A DNA stretch of 64,000 nucleotides, from NCBI GenBank assembly GCA_029204225.1, contig CM055110.1, forward strand, positions 38,864,015-38,928,014, in the 5' to 3' direction. The notes beneath the pieces were generated by a model that was given only the letters and a program-made list of their open reading frames with translations, ran no database searches and was not told where the DNA came from. The position numbers and the translations under genes are program-made. This document shows positions 36,476 through 47,526 of this stretch, one piece after another; the first letter of the stretch is position 1; every line of letters starts with the position of its first letter. Source of the stretch: Diphasiastrum complanatum. Lineage: Eukaryota; Streptophyta; Lycopodiopsida; Lycopodiales; Lycopodiaceae.

Positions 36476-36780
36476 TTTTTGCATCAATGACGGTTTTTCA
36501 AAAATTATCACATGGGATTTAATTTAATGACCTTAGAGAAAAACAAACTTGAAAAGAGTAAATGTGCGTTTTTCGTAGGAAAGGTGTAGGTCTTTTTCAC
36601 TTAAAAACCCATCTACAAATATGATTCATAAAGAGGATAAAGGTAATCTTTTGCATCAATGATGATTTTTCAAAAACTATAACATGGGATCTATTTAATG
36701 ACCTTAGAGAAAAACAAACTTGAAAAGAGTAAATGTGTTTTTTTCATAGGAAAGGTATAGATCTTGTTCACTTATGTAAA
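36476..36780. repeat. Tandem duplication, about 172-bp spacing
   Basis: A segment of about 130 bp starting GCATCAATGA at 36481 recurs at 36653 with about ten changes. It includes CTTAGAGAAAAACAAACTTG and AAAAGAGTAAATGTG in both copies. Non-coding. Confidence 0.85.
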
Positions 36781-37228
36781 ACTGCAACTTAATTAAACTA
36801 TTTAGACATTGATTCAAATTAATGGTCTCCTTTATTGATAACGGTAGCATTTTTGTCTATGCCCAAAATCATTTAGTACAACGGCTCTTTATAGCCTCGC
36901 TGCTATGCATTACATTGTATAACTGCCGCTAAGTACTATAGATGACATAACTACCTTGACATGAATCGATCTACCATTTCGATACCAGGTCGATTTTCCA
37001 ATAACGATCCTAGAATATTGATATGAACTTAACTAGCTATTCTAATTCCTTATCTACAATGATTCATAAAATAAAAACTTATTTTTATCAAATACCCAGA
37101 AGTTTAAAACTAATAACATAAAAAAAGACCATGTAGGATTTCTACAATAGGACTCTAAGAGTGTCACTTCATGTGATAGCCAAAGTGGTACATATCTTGT
37201 GAAAAACCATATCTGTTATGCTAGGACT

Positions 37229-38034
37229 TGTTGGATTTATCTCCTCTACTCTCCTAAATCAAATGTAATCTAGTTTCATTCATCACTGCAATATTACATG
37301 CATTGTCGCACAGTCCTCTATAACTGAAGACAAGCAAGAGAGTGGCAGCCGACTTATCAAGATAAGCCGACTTATCAGGGAAGCCCGACTTGGTAGACAT
37401 ATCGGGAAGTCTGACTTGTTGACTTGTCCCGACATATCGACTTATCAACTATGCCGACTTGATTGGCCACATCAGCGACTTGCTCGACATCCGAATAGTC
37501 GAAGCCTCCTCACACTCACTTCCTGTACTGTGCAACTAACTTGACAATGACAGGAGCTGTCCCGATCTCCCACAGATGGCACAACAGCTCCACGCCTTCT
37601 CTTTGTACACTCATCTGCACAAATATACATTGTATATAGATAACTATTGTAATGCAATTAAGGTAAGTGAATTAGAGACAGACATATTAGATGCTTCATG
37701 CATCAATTCTTTCTTTAGACTGATTGTCAGTAATAAGCTCATAGCTTTTACATAGCGGAGTTACCTTCTTGAGCACGCGGTTTCACCCGCTATTGTCTTG
37801 TGCTCACATCATCAAACTGACTTGTATTTCTATGCACTATTCTGGATCAACTATCGTCTTTGCGTTCAGAGTTCTTGTCAATATTGCATATTTGTCTGAC
37901 ATTCTTATTTCCTTGTCTGATCGTCTGCTCTTTTGCTTCCGCAAACAACCATGCAGTCAAGCCCTAGTTTAATCTTGTGTTTGCCCACTTAGTTATTGGT
38001 AATGCTTGCACTAAGAGACATCTGTTTCCTAGAA
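37229..38034 (+). repeat. Copia LTR, family 'TGTTGGATTTAT', copy 1
   Basis: It starts TGTTGGATTTATCTCCTCTAC and ends just before a primer-binding-like site at 38035, giving about 806 bp. It shares long segments with 44136-44785 and 45726-46105, including the CTCCCACAGATGGCACAACAG region and GAGCACGCGGTTTCACCCGC. Within it, 37350-37460 carries five or more copies of a CCGACTTATC/CCGACATATC phrase not seen in the other copies, which looks like a local expansion. Confidence 0.75.
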
Positions 38035-38046
38035 TGGTATTAGAGC
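38035..38046 (+). other. Degenerate primer-binding site (TGGTATTAGAGC)
   Basis: One mismatch to the initiator tRNA-Met site, immediately after the LTR. No gag frame follows on this strand, because at 38569 a minus-strand copy of the same family takes over. Confidence 0.65.
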
Positions 38047-38489
38047 TAATCTGATTCCTTAAGTGATTTTATGTCAGAGCTATTTCTATAGCCTGATAAG
38101 CTTATTGAGGTAGATTGTGTGTTTCACTCTCCATCTGTTCTAGGTGCTTACACAGAACTTTGGTAAGATCATTCACACATTTACAGTGGTTCCCCACACA
38201 TGTGAACATTCAGGATTTTTCACAGTCTAGAGGAGATCGTGGGTGGTTGCTGTCATTGTCAAGCTAGTTTGCACAGTGCAGAAAGTGAGCATGAGGAGGC
38301 TCTAGCATTGAAGTTCGTTGATTTGTCGTTGGCGTTGGGCCGAAAAACAAGACATTCTTTAGGAAAATGTGACACTCTCAAAAAAAATCTTTGTGAAATT
38401 TGTGAAAATGGGACTTTGTCATAGACTTCAAACTTTTTGGCTTTTTTGGCTATTGGAGTTTACTTGAATATCTATAGACTATGTGACAA

Positions 38490-39440
38490 TGGAACTAAAT
38501 ATACAGCAACATAAATGGAAACAAATTAACATAGGATTTAGGAGATTAGTAGAGGAGATAAACCCAACACCCCCCCTTAATCTGGATTTGTGAATGCCTT
38601 GATCTTCGAAATAAGCAATGCACAAAATATGTTGTGTGTGTTAATACTTAATGCCTTTGTAAATACATCTACAACCATGTCCTACGTTCGGCAGTATGTT
38701 AAGCTTACCTCTCTATCGAGAACCTTACTCCTTACATAGTGATATCAAATCTCGATGTGCTTACTCCTAGAGTGAAATCTAGGGTTGGCCGATAAGACAA
38801 TGGCACTCTGATTATTACAAAACATAACTGTAGGAGTGTACTGATTCAGACTAATATCTGACAGTAAATTTCTCAACCAAATTGCTTCTTTAATAGATTG
38901 AGAAGTGGCAATATACTCTACTTCTATAGATGAAAGAGCAATAGAGGTTTGCGTATGACTATTCCAAGATATAGGACCGACTCCATTCAGATAAGTTGTC
39001 TGTACATCGAGTGGATGTACTTTGAGGTTGGTTGTTACAACATACGATTGGAGGGCTCGGATCGATGAATGCTTGACTACTGGACTGAAGGTCTCATTGT
39101 AGTCAACATTGGAGATCTGAGCAAATCCTTGTGCTACCAGTCATGTCTTCCTTCGATCAATTTCTCCATTGGCGTTGTACTTGATCTTAAAAAACCATTT
39201 GCAAGCGATAAGATTGCAGCCAACAGGAGATTCAACTAATGACCATGTCTGGTTCTTGATCAGAGAGAATATTCTTTTTCCATTGCTTCTCTCCAAAGAT
39301 CGGAGTCTGGTTGGCTAAGTGCTTCTTTGACAGTCGTCGATTCTTGCATTAAAAGACAAACAGACTCAGGAGTATACCTTGTGGGTTGTGCGCACACTTG
39401 GCTTGATCTTCGTAGAGGACGTGTCGGCTGATGATTCAAT
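38490..39440 (-). pseudogene. Copia remnant (same family as 42.1-44.1 kb), internally deleted, with start of 3' LTR
   Basis: Reading downward from 39440: linker TKIKPSVRTTHKVYS; the RT start (EALSQPDSDLWREA, NQTWSLVE, KWFFKIKYNANGEIDRRK, 39300-39130), continuing to a segment like KVHPLDVQTTYLNG near 39000. It then jumps directly to RNase H (QTSIALSSIEVEYIATSQSI, IWLRNLLSDISL, 38960-38820) and the VDVFTKAL end (38660). The polypurine tract and LTR start TGTTGGGTTTATCTCC follow at 38578-38569, reading into the LTR to about 38490. The middle of RT, including the YVDD box, has been deleted cleanly. The 5' end stops where the MULE-like gene begins. Confidence 0.85.
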
Positions 39441-39442
39441 CC

Positions 39443-41011
39443 TTGGATTTGGCGTTGATGAGTCTTTTAAAAATGCTTGGATACAATTCGACCACACCAG
39501 ACGAGCATTGGATTGGTCAATGATGGCCTGCCACGTGTATGATCCAAAGTATTTTATTGTTGCATTGATATCTAAACTGAAAGCACCGTAATTATTTTTT
39601 GGCTCAAGTGAATCATGCAAAACCTGTTGTTTGTCATTGTTGGTCATGCAACATTTAGGAACTGCTTACAATTGCCACTTGCGAAATGAAGGAGGAAGAC
39701 ACCGAAGCACAAGTCCTTTTTTTAAATATGTTGAACACAATAGTGGAACAAGCAGGACATGAGAAGGCAGATTTTCGTGGCTTTATGGCAGATGAGGCAC
39801 AAGCAAATTGGAGAGCTATGCGAACTTTACTTAACGATGGTCTAGAGAATGAGATGCTTGGACAAGCGCGTTCGTGTCTTTTTCATTGGGAGCAAAGCCT
39901 ACACATACACACAACAAAGTTTGTCTTAAAAAATTACCAATTTGAGAACAAGGCAATGTGGAGCAATGGAGAACTGCTGGCACAAAAGATTAAGCGCTTG
40001 CACACTGTGGATTAATACGACAATGGTGGATGACCGAAAAGGCCAAGGACTATGACTTGCCTTCCATGGACAGCTGGATGAGCTGGCGGAATGTATGAAT
40101 CGCACATTGGGGAGAATTTATGATTGTAGTAAGTCAGTCAATGAATTTACTGATCTGTCTTGTCTTGATGTTCGATGTGTAATTTTCTATGTGTGATGTC
40201 ACTGAATGGATTGGTCGTCCAATTTTGATAGGTCTTAAATACCTCATAAGGGGGCCTGGCCAACACTCCTTGAACAAACTTGTCTGAATCCAAACACGGC
40301 AGTTGGTTGGCAGGTGAAGGACGAAAGTCTATACTATCTCTTTATGATGCATGTGTCTCTGATATGGCCAGTGCTCTACTGCAAAGTGCAAAGCAACATG
40401 CATACATGCCCGGAAGGCACGTGGGAGAGGGTCCAAGGTTGCAAACACTAATCAACAAGACTCAATCTCAAAATCCTTCAAGACCTAGAGAGGTTCTAAG
40501 GTCTGTCCAACAAGCTGTGGCAGGAACTCCAATGCACCATGCACCAATAGTCTTTGAAGGCGACAAAGACGCTGTGCGCCGCAAGAGAAGGCCATTTGTT
40601 ATTATGGACATAGAGGAGAACAATAGCCACAGACCAGAGTACAACTTTGAGAATGTGAACTGCAAAGAACGAGGTCGTCCAAGAAAGATAAATTTCGCTT
40701 CGAGTCCACCCGTCTCCAAGCATCTAGAAGATAAATGCACACCCTTGAATTCTAGTCCTTGCATGGTTGGAGGAGAGATGGTCTTGGAACGAGAGATCCA
40801 CAATAACTATTGGGCAATCCAAAGAAATGCACCGAACAGTCGTGTCAAGTGTCTAGGATGGTTACCTTGTCAAGGAAAATGTGGATGTGCAATAGCAAAC
40901 TCATCCAAAGGTGTTCCTGCTCCTTGTTTTTGGTCTGCCAGAACACATCCCAATGGCAGGACACAACAAATGATGTGGTTTTGCAATACCAATTGCACAC
41001 ACACTTGGTAG
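39443..41011 (+). pseudogene. MULE-like transposase remnant
   Basis: The 5' part (about 39515-40015) encodes MMACHVYDPKYF, then LLTIATCEMKEEDTEAQ, FRGFMADEAQANWRAMRTLLNDG and CLFHWEQSLHIHT. From memory these match the DDE region of a MULE-like family frequent in seed-free plants (consensus like FMADSAQANWNAV). A stop at 40013 and a degenerate stretch follow. The frame 40280-41011 then runs from VESKHGSWLAGEGRKSIL-like sequence (an E-S-x-H step, RKSILSLYDACVSDMASA) through a QTLINK region and a KERGRPRKIN basic motif. It ends in a Cys-rich C-terminus (CLGWLPCQGKCGCA, SARTHPNGRTQQMMWFC). It would bind and move DNA in the nucleus. It lies between oppositely oriented Copia pieces and no terminal inverted repeats were found. 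Confidence 0.65.
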
Positions 41012-41912
41012 CCAGAAAAGAGTATCTCCCCTATTCCAACAAAGATACCAAGAATTTGGCTTGTGGAGCAAGGTACAAACCTCACTAAAGCAAAAGTTGA
41101 TATGCTGACGTGTGCAGGATTCCAATCAAGTGTGGATATCTCCTCCACATATTGGTCACCTAACAATTGGGGTCTAGAGCGAATGATGTCATCAAGGAGC
41201 TTGATGATCTCTATCCAAGCACTAAGAAGCGAGCCACCCCCCAACCGATAGCAGAACCAGTTTCACCAGCCCCACCCACTAAGAAGCAGAAAGGGAAGGC
41301 GAACAGCACATAAGCCGATGTCCCTCACAACATTGTATCCAGTGCCATCGGGGCTGAGTATGATGAATCTGGAGGGAGGCTTAAATCCTATCAGGTCCCA
41401 AAGGAGGTCCTAGCGCAGCAGGATGCCTTACTCCACCAGGCCCAACAACGCAAACAAGCAGTAGCGACAGCAGCAGGCAGCTCAGTGGCGACAAACACTT
41501 CTGGTTCTGATCCTATGGACGTGGTTCCATCCACACAGGCACCCTCCATAAAACCAACTCTCTCACTTGCTCTCACATTTCCACCACCACCTCCACACCA
41601 TCACTCACTCTCAACACGGGCTTCGATTCCACACTTTCACAAAAGCCCTCACCTGTCAATGCCATATCCTAATTATACACACACCCTCCCTGACATTGGT
41701 CCTTGGGAGCAGTTACCCCTTGCAGCACAAAAAGCGGTATGGTTGGTGAATGAGCTCCAATACAATCTAGTCGGCACCCTAGGGGACAATATACCATGTG
41801 GCAATTTGACGATGGCACTATGGCGGACCTTCAGAAAGATAAAGCAAGACTGGAAGTGGGAAACAAGCAACAACAACTGCAGATCCAAAATCTCACCACC
41901 ATTGGACTGAGG
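41012..41912 (+). pseudogene. 3' part of the MULE-like gene region, Pro/Ser-rich
   Basis: The stop at 41009 may be a later mutation, since related sequence (LARKEYLPYSNKDTKNLACG) follows in another frame. The frame at 41485-41910 encodes a Pro/His/Ser-rich segment, then WEQLPLAAQKAVWLVNELQYN. I see no domain. It ends where a minus-strand integrase fragment begins. Confidence 0.4.
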
Positions 41913-42035
41913 TGAACTTGTTGTAAAATGTTGTTGTATTACAGTTGCATTGTAGAAGTCTTTGAATTTGTTGGAGGTAAATACTCCTCCTACATCAAAG
42001 CGTAGAGCTTCAATTCTTCTCTGGGTCGATTTTGA
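41913..42035 (-). pseudogene. Copia integrase fragment
   Basis: The reverse complement encodes LRFDVGGVFTSNKFKDFYNA followed by TTSSPQSNG, the region around the third catalytic residue of a Copia integrase (RSDxGGEFxSxxF...). It is on the strand opposite to the Copia sequence that starts within 70 bp to its right, and on the same strand as the remnant at 38.5-39.4 kb. Confidence 0.75.
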
Positions 42036-42059
42036 GATGATGCCTTAAACTACATGAAA

Positions 42060-44135
42060 AACTTGAGAGTACCAGATTTGTTCTTTAAGAAATATATTGC
42101 AGTCCTCCGAGAGAAGTCAACTAAATGTATGCTGGTGCATGCATCACTACCCAAGAGCTTTTGGGCTGAAGCTGTCTCCACTGCAACTTACGTCCAAAGC
42201 AGATGTTCAAACAAGGCCCTCTCAAACAGAACACCCCATGAGGTGTGAACATACTCTAAGTCTTTTGTGAAGAACCCCCTACGAGTGTTCAGATGCATCG
42301 CCTATGCGCAGATTTCAAAAGAGACGAGAAAGAAATTTGACTAATCTTGTTCAGCCGGAATACAGTCTTTATCGAGGATCAGTTCATCGACATCAAAGAC
42401 AAAGACATTGTTTCAAAAGAACCTTTAGCGCCTGCCATTGACCCGTCAATTTGAGTTTCAAGCTCAAGCGTGTCCATCGTCGATCCACTACTTGACAGTG
42501 AGTCAGAGACGAAAATGTTGTTGCTACTCACCAGCAACAACTCCCAAGAATGGCTCATCAGTCAATTCCTCCAAGAAGATCAAGCCAAGTGTGCACACAA
42601 CCCACAAGGTATACTCTTGAGTCTGTCTGTCTTTTGATTCAAGAACCGACGACAGTTGAAGAGGCACTTAGCCAACCAAACTCTGATCTCTGGAGAGAAT
42701 CCATGGACAGAGAGTATTCCTCTCTGATTAAGAACCAGACATGGTCATTAGTCGAAGCTCCTATTGGCTGCAATATCATCGATTGCAAATGGATCTTTAA
42801 GATCAAGTACAATGCCAATGGAGCGATTGATAGAAGGAAGGCAAGACTGGTAGCACGAGGATTCACTCAGATTTTCAACGTTGACTATAGTGAGACCTTC
42901 AGTCTAGTAGTCAAATATTCATTGATCGATCCAACCTGAAGAATATATTTTGGAAGGTATAAAAAATCATGTCTGCAAATTTCATAAGGCACTTTACAGC
43001 TTGAAACAGTCTGTCAGAGCTTGGTTTCAGAGGATCAACACATTCCTCATCCAACAAGGTTTCTAACCAAGCACTACTGATTGCAATGTCTATTCCAAGT
43101 CAGTACAACAATCCTTCATTATCATCACCTTATACGTGAATGATACATTGCTTTTCAGCAACAATACCAATTTGGTTAAGGATGAACAAAAGCTGTTTTC
43201 TGAGTTCGACATGACTGATCTGGGTGAAGCTCACTTCTGTCTGGGCATTCAAATCAACCGAGATAGAACGAGATGACTGATTTATATTACTCAACAAAGG
43301 TATCTTCACAATGTTCTTGACAAATATAATATGATGAATTGTAAGTTAGGTCACTCACTGATGGATCCAAGCCTGTATTTTTTGTCAAGGGACCAATGTC
43401 CTCAGACCAAGCAGGAAGAGGAGCAGATGAGAGAGTATCCTTATCGATCGATACTTGGATCTCTCATGTATGCAATGGTCTGTACAAGACTTGACATCTC
43501 TTTTGCAATAAGCTCACTCAGCCAATTTATGGCTGATCTTGGCATTACCCATTAGAAGACTCTCATAAGAGTCATGAGGTATATTCGATGGACCAATGCA
43601 TCTACTATGGAGAAGTCAACAACGACAATCTTCATCAGCTCAGTGGATATTCTGATGCAAGCTGGGGAGGAGATGTAGACAATCGTAAGTCCACATATGA
43701 ATTTAGGCTGTTTCTTCAACGATGGTCCTATCTCATGGAACAGTCGTAAGCAAACCTCTATTGCTCTTTCATCTACAGAAGTAGAATACATTGTTGCTTC
43801 TCAATCTATTAAAGAAGCATTATGGTTGAGAAATTTATAGTCAGACATTAGTTTGAATCAGTACAACCCTACAGTCATATTTTGTGATAATTAGAGTGCT
43901 ATTGCCTTATCGGCCAACCCTAGATTTCACTCTAGGAGTAAGCAACATTGAGATCTGATATCACTATATTAGGGGCAAGGTTTCTGAACAAGGAGGTAAG
44001 CTTAACGTACTGTAGAATGTAGGACATGGTTGCAGATATATTTACAAAGGCATTAAGTGTTAATACACACAACAAGTTCTGTGCATTGCTTAGTCTGAAG
44101 ATCAAGGCATTCACAGATCCAGATTAAGGGGGGGG
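42060..44135 (+). pseudogene. Copia remnant, integrase end to polypurine tract
   Basis: Integrase C-part with LVHASLPKSFWAEAVSTATYV (42110-42245); linker SKKIKPSVHTTHKVYS (42570-42620); RT start with KWIFKIKYNANGAIDRRKAR (42790-42850). After a gap near 42940, RT resumes with FHKALYSLKQSVRAW, ITLYVNDTLLFSNN (the YVDD box mutated to YVND), DLGEAHFCLGIQINRD and LGSLMYAMVCTRLDI. RNase H follows with PISWNSRKQTSIALSS (43720-43780), and the polypurine tract AAGGGGGGGG lies at 44126-44135. Multiple stops and shifts. The same family as the minus-strand copy at 38.5-39.4 kb; the two face away from each other across the MULE-like gene. Confidence 0.88.
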
Positions 44136-44785
44136 TGTTGGATTTATTTTCTCTAATCTCCTAGATCCTATGTTAATTCCATAGGCGAAAAATGCGATAG
44201 TTGCCTTTAAAAAAAAAGGGCAAAAGTTATCTTTAGGTAAGGAAAAAGCCAAAAGCCAAAGAGTGCCATGTTTTACGCATTTTCAAACACATGCAATCTA
44301 AGTGAAAACTTGACATCACAACCTCCTCATGCTCACCCCACGCATTGTACAAACAAATTTGACAACAACGTCAATCACCCACGATCTCCTACAGACAGCA
44401 CAACCACTTTTATACCTTCTTCATCTGCACACCTGTAAAATTTGTGTATATAGTGAATACCATTTCAGTATTCATAAAACGAAGCATGATTTCTAACATT
44501 TGAAACAAACATTGTAGATGCTTTCACGCATTGATTCTTTCTTTCAGACAAATTGTCAATAATAGGTTCATAACCTTTACAAATTGTGATTAGCCTTGTG
44601 AAGCACGCGGTTATGTCCGCTATTGTTTTGTGCTCACCTACATTATTGACCGTTCTGTCTGGCCATCTGATTGATTTGTATGGTTGTCTGCTCATCGTTT
44701 ACCCTACCACCATGCATTAAAAGCTCTAAAATTATTATGTTCTTGTGTTCGCCTACTAAGTCACCAGGAGTGCATGCATCGAGAG
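44136..44785 (+). repeat. Copia LTR, family 'TGTTGGATTTAT', copy 2 (3' LTR)
   Basis: Starts TGTTGGATTTATTTTCTC right after the polypurine tract and shares the ACGATCTCC..CAGACAGCACAAC and GCACGCGGTTATGTCCGC regions with copy 1. Similarity fades near 44785, so the right edge is approximate. Confidence 0.75.
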
Positions 44786-45129
44786 AATTGAACGGTTGAT
44801 CCTCTCATTTCTCCGACATAATAAAGATCAATCCCAACAAGGCCTATAACTTTTGAATCGTAGTTCGGAATTAGGTCATTCTGGTGCCGTTGCAAAGCTC
44901 TCGTCGAACTTTTTTTTTATAAAAAAATTTAAAACCCTAATACGGTTCAGCGAGCGCTCTTAGGGTTTGACCAGGTCAAATTGTTCAACCGCACGTTCAA
45001 CCGATATTAGGTTGACCATTGATTGATTGCCAAAAAATTTGACTGTGAATATCTTTTTAAACGTAGCTCAAAACTGGATCATATTGGGTGTCATTGAAAA
45101 GCTCTTGTTGAGGGCTTTCTAATGGCACT

Positions 45130-45420
45130 ATAATCGTAGAAAGACTATCAAATGCAAGTGGATCTACAAATACAATATGGACCAACGACAATGTATCGAG
45201 ATAAAAGCCAAACTAGTTGCAAAGGGTTTTTCACAAAAGTATGGCATCGACTATACTGACACCTATTCTCCAGTTGTGAAGCACACATCCATACACATTT
45301 TGTTTGCATATGCAGCGGCCTATGATATGTAGATCCATATCGTGGACGAGAAAACAACATTCCTATATGGAGAGCTGAAAGAAGAGGTCTATATGGACCA
45401 GCCACGAGGTTTATATTGTC
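45130..45420 (+). pseudogene. Copia reverse-transcriptase fragment
   Basis: Encodes KWIYKYN, KAKLVAKGFSQKYGIDYTDTYSPVVKHTS and then YGELKEEVYMDQPRGL in one frame with a stop. It resembles the RT of the remnant at 5.3-5.6 kb. It is cut off at 45420, where minus-strand gag sequence begins. Confidence 0.85.
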
Positions 45421-45489
45421 CTTAGTCATTAACACAGTTCTCAACTTAAATTTCCACATATGGTAATTGGCTCCATCAAGTTTGTCCAT
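45412..45489 (-). pseudogene. Copia gag N-terminal fragment
   Basis: Starts with an ATG at 45489 and encodes DKLDGANYHMWKFKLRTVLM, the standard Copia gag opening (KLxGxNYxxWKxxM). It then runs straight into antisense RT sequence. Confidence 0.8.
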
Positions 45490-45725
45490 GATAGGACTGT
45501 GGCTTTCTCTTGTGAATCCATGTAGATAGTTAGTCTAGGTGATAGTAACGACTATTAGTGACTTAAGAATGAAAATCTATTGCAACTTACAGAACAAGAA
45601 AGAAATTATTCTATTGGTTAATACAATCACTAAGAATGATATTTACAATATGTGAATGTACATGCATGATGAAAATCTTCATCAACCCCTATAGTCAAGT
45701 TGGATGGCTTTTTATTCGTTCACAC

Positions 45726-46105
45726 AGATGGCACAACAGCTTCATGTCATCTCTTGTACATTTTATCTGTACAAATGTGAATTGTATATAGTTAAGCAAT
45801 CAATGAACTGAACAATCATCCAATGAGACAGACACTGTAGGTATTTTCATGCATCAATTCTTTTTTCAGACTGATTGTTAGAAATAAGTTCATATTTTTT
45901 ACAGATCGTAATTAGCTTCATGAGCACAGGGTTTCGCCCGCTACTGTCTTGTGCTCATCTGCATTATTTGACTTGTATATTTCATTGTACTTGATCTGAA
46001 TAAAGTATTGTTTGGTTCTACGTTCAGATTCTTGTCAGTGTTGCAATGTTTCCATGTTTTGTCTGACTATTTGATTGACTTGTCTGATTGTCTGCTCATT
46101 GCTTC
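45726..46105 (+). repeat. Copia LTR family 'TGTTGGATTTAT', copy 3 (partial)
   Basis: Shares CAGATGGCACAACAGCT, CTGATTGTTAGAAATAAG and GGGTTTCGCCCGCTACTGTC with copies 1 and 2. The first about 400 bp of the LTR and its end are missing. Confidence 0.75.
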
Positions 46106-46894
46106 CGTGTTCATAGATTCTCGCCGAATTTGTGAACACGATTTTCTTTTTTCTTTATTTCTTCTCTTTGTTACGTCTCAGGTGGTTACCGCTCTGGAAA
46201 CCGAGTGTTTTTGCCCGTTTCCAAAAGCCAGTTCTTTACAATTAAGTCCTCTTGTTTGGAACGGTTTCCAAGTAGAAGTATTTCTCCGTTTCCAACGTAT
46301 ATTCCCAGTCTAATAGTGGAATGAAATGGTTACGTTCACTCAGCTACATGCATTTACAAGCCACGCAACCAATTTCTTGCTCAAGCACAGATTAACGTTT
46401 TGGACAGAGAGCAAATCTACAATCTATCTACCAAACTATCCTAAGAAGTCAAGGAACAATACAATAATAGGATTAAGCTACTCAACAAGAAACAAGAATA
46501 AAAAAAACTAATCTTCCTAACAACATTTTAGCAACCCAAGAATCAAGAACACTCATTTCTTGATATTTGGAATACCCAAGAACAATCAAGGACAGGATTG
46601 TTAGTAGAAATGCAAGATCAGATCCACAATCTTAGCCTATATAGTTTACCTGCATGCTGAAACTACAAAATCAAGAAACAAGAGAATTAATCCACATCTA
46701 CATTCCACAAAGCAAGAAAGTAAGCAAGAAATCTAATTAATCTACAATCACACAAAGAAATCAGAACATGCTCATAGAAATTTCACTCAAGAAGATAGTC
46801 ATAAACAAGGAGCTTCTCAATTGCCAAGAACTCATGGAAGATCTTCTTTATTCAATCAAGAAAAATGACAATACAATCAAAAGCTCCCTCACAA

Positions 46895-46896
<2 letters not shown>
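46106..46896. other. No gene seen
   Basis: AC-rich sequence with no recognisable frame. It resembles the AT/AC-rich part of an LTR upstream of a TATA-like CTTAAATAAGC at 46930, but the ends were not found. Confidence 0.35.

Positions 46897-46929
<33 letters not shown>
46897..46929 (+). repeat. Homopolymer G tract, 33 bases
   Basis: An uninterrupted run of G, with very strong quadruplex potential. Such tracts are also prone to assembly or sequencing error, so the length is uncertain. Confidence 0.95.
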
Positions 46930-47526
46930 CTTAAATAAGCAAGAGGGCTAACCATGTGGAGCCCAAGTGGCAATTCCACTAATTTAGAGATTACAAGTGG
47001 AAAAAGCCCTTCCACTGGAGGTCACCGTCAAAAAGTGGCTCACTCTAAATTATTTAAGGGGGTCTACACTTATTTACATTGCCTAGGAAACATTACTAGC
47101 TCTTACATGGTCATTCCTTCTCTGGGATACACCACGTAGGCTCACATAGAAAATAACTGTCATCTTACCTAGTAATCCTTGGCTCTCATGCTCGACTCTC
47201 AGCTTCTTCTACTCTCCTCCTTCTGAGACCTCCTCAGTCATGGGTGAGAGATACTCTATGTTTTCAGCTTGGCTCGGTTGGGAATTCTCTGAAAGCCGTT
47301 AACATTATCCACCCCTAATCTGTTGCAAGACCCACTACAACACAAGTGATGTCATCCGCTCGGCACTTGGAAAAGCATGGATCTTCGTTCGCTTTCGTAA
47401 AAACAAATGCTTATTATCCGCAAAACTGTTTCGCAAAAAATGAAGATTCCTCGATGGCCGCTACATTCTAGCCCTCTTGAGAACCTCTTGTGAGTCTTGC
47501 TCGCCTCGTCACCTCGCCGTCTGTTT

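Noticed and set aside
40468-40803. Minus-strand frame of 111 codons
   Set aside because: Antisense shadow of the MULE-like frame at 40280-41011.
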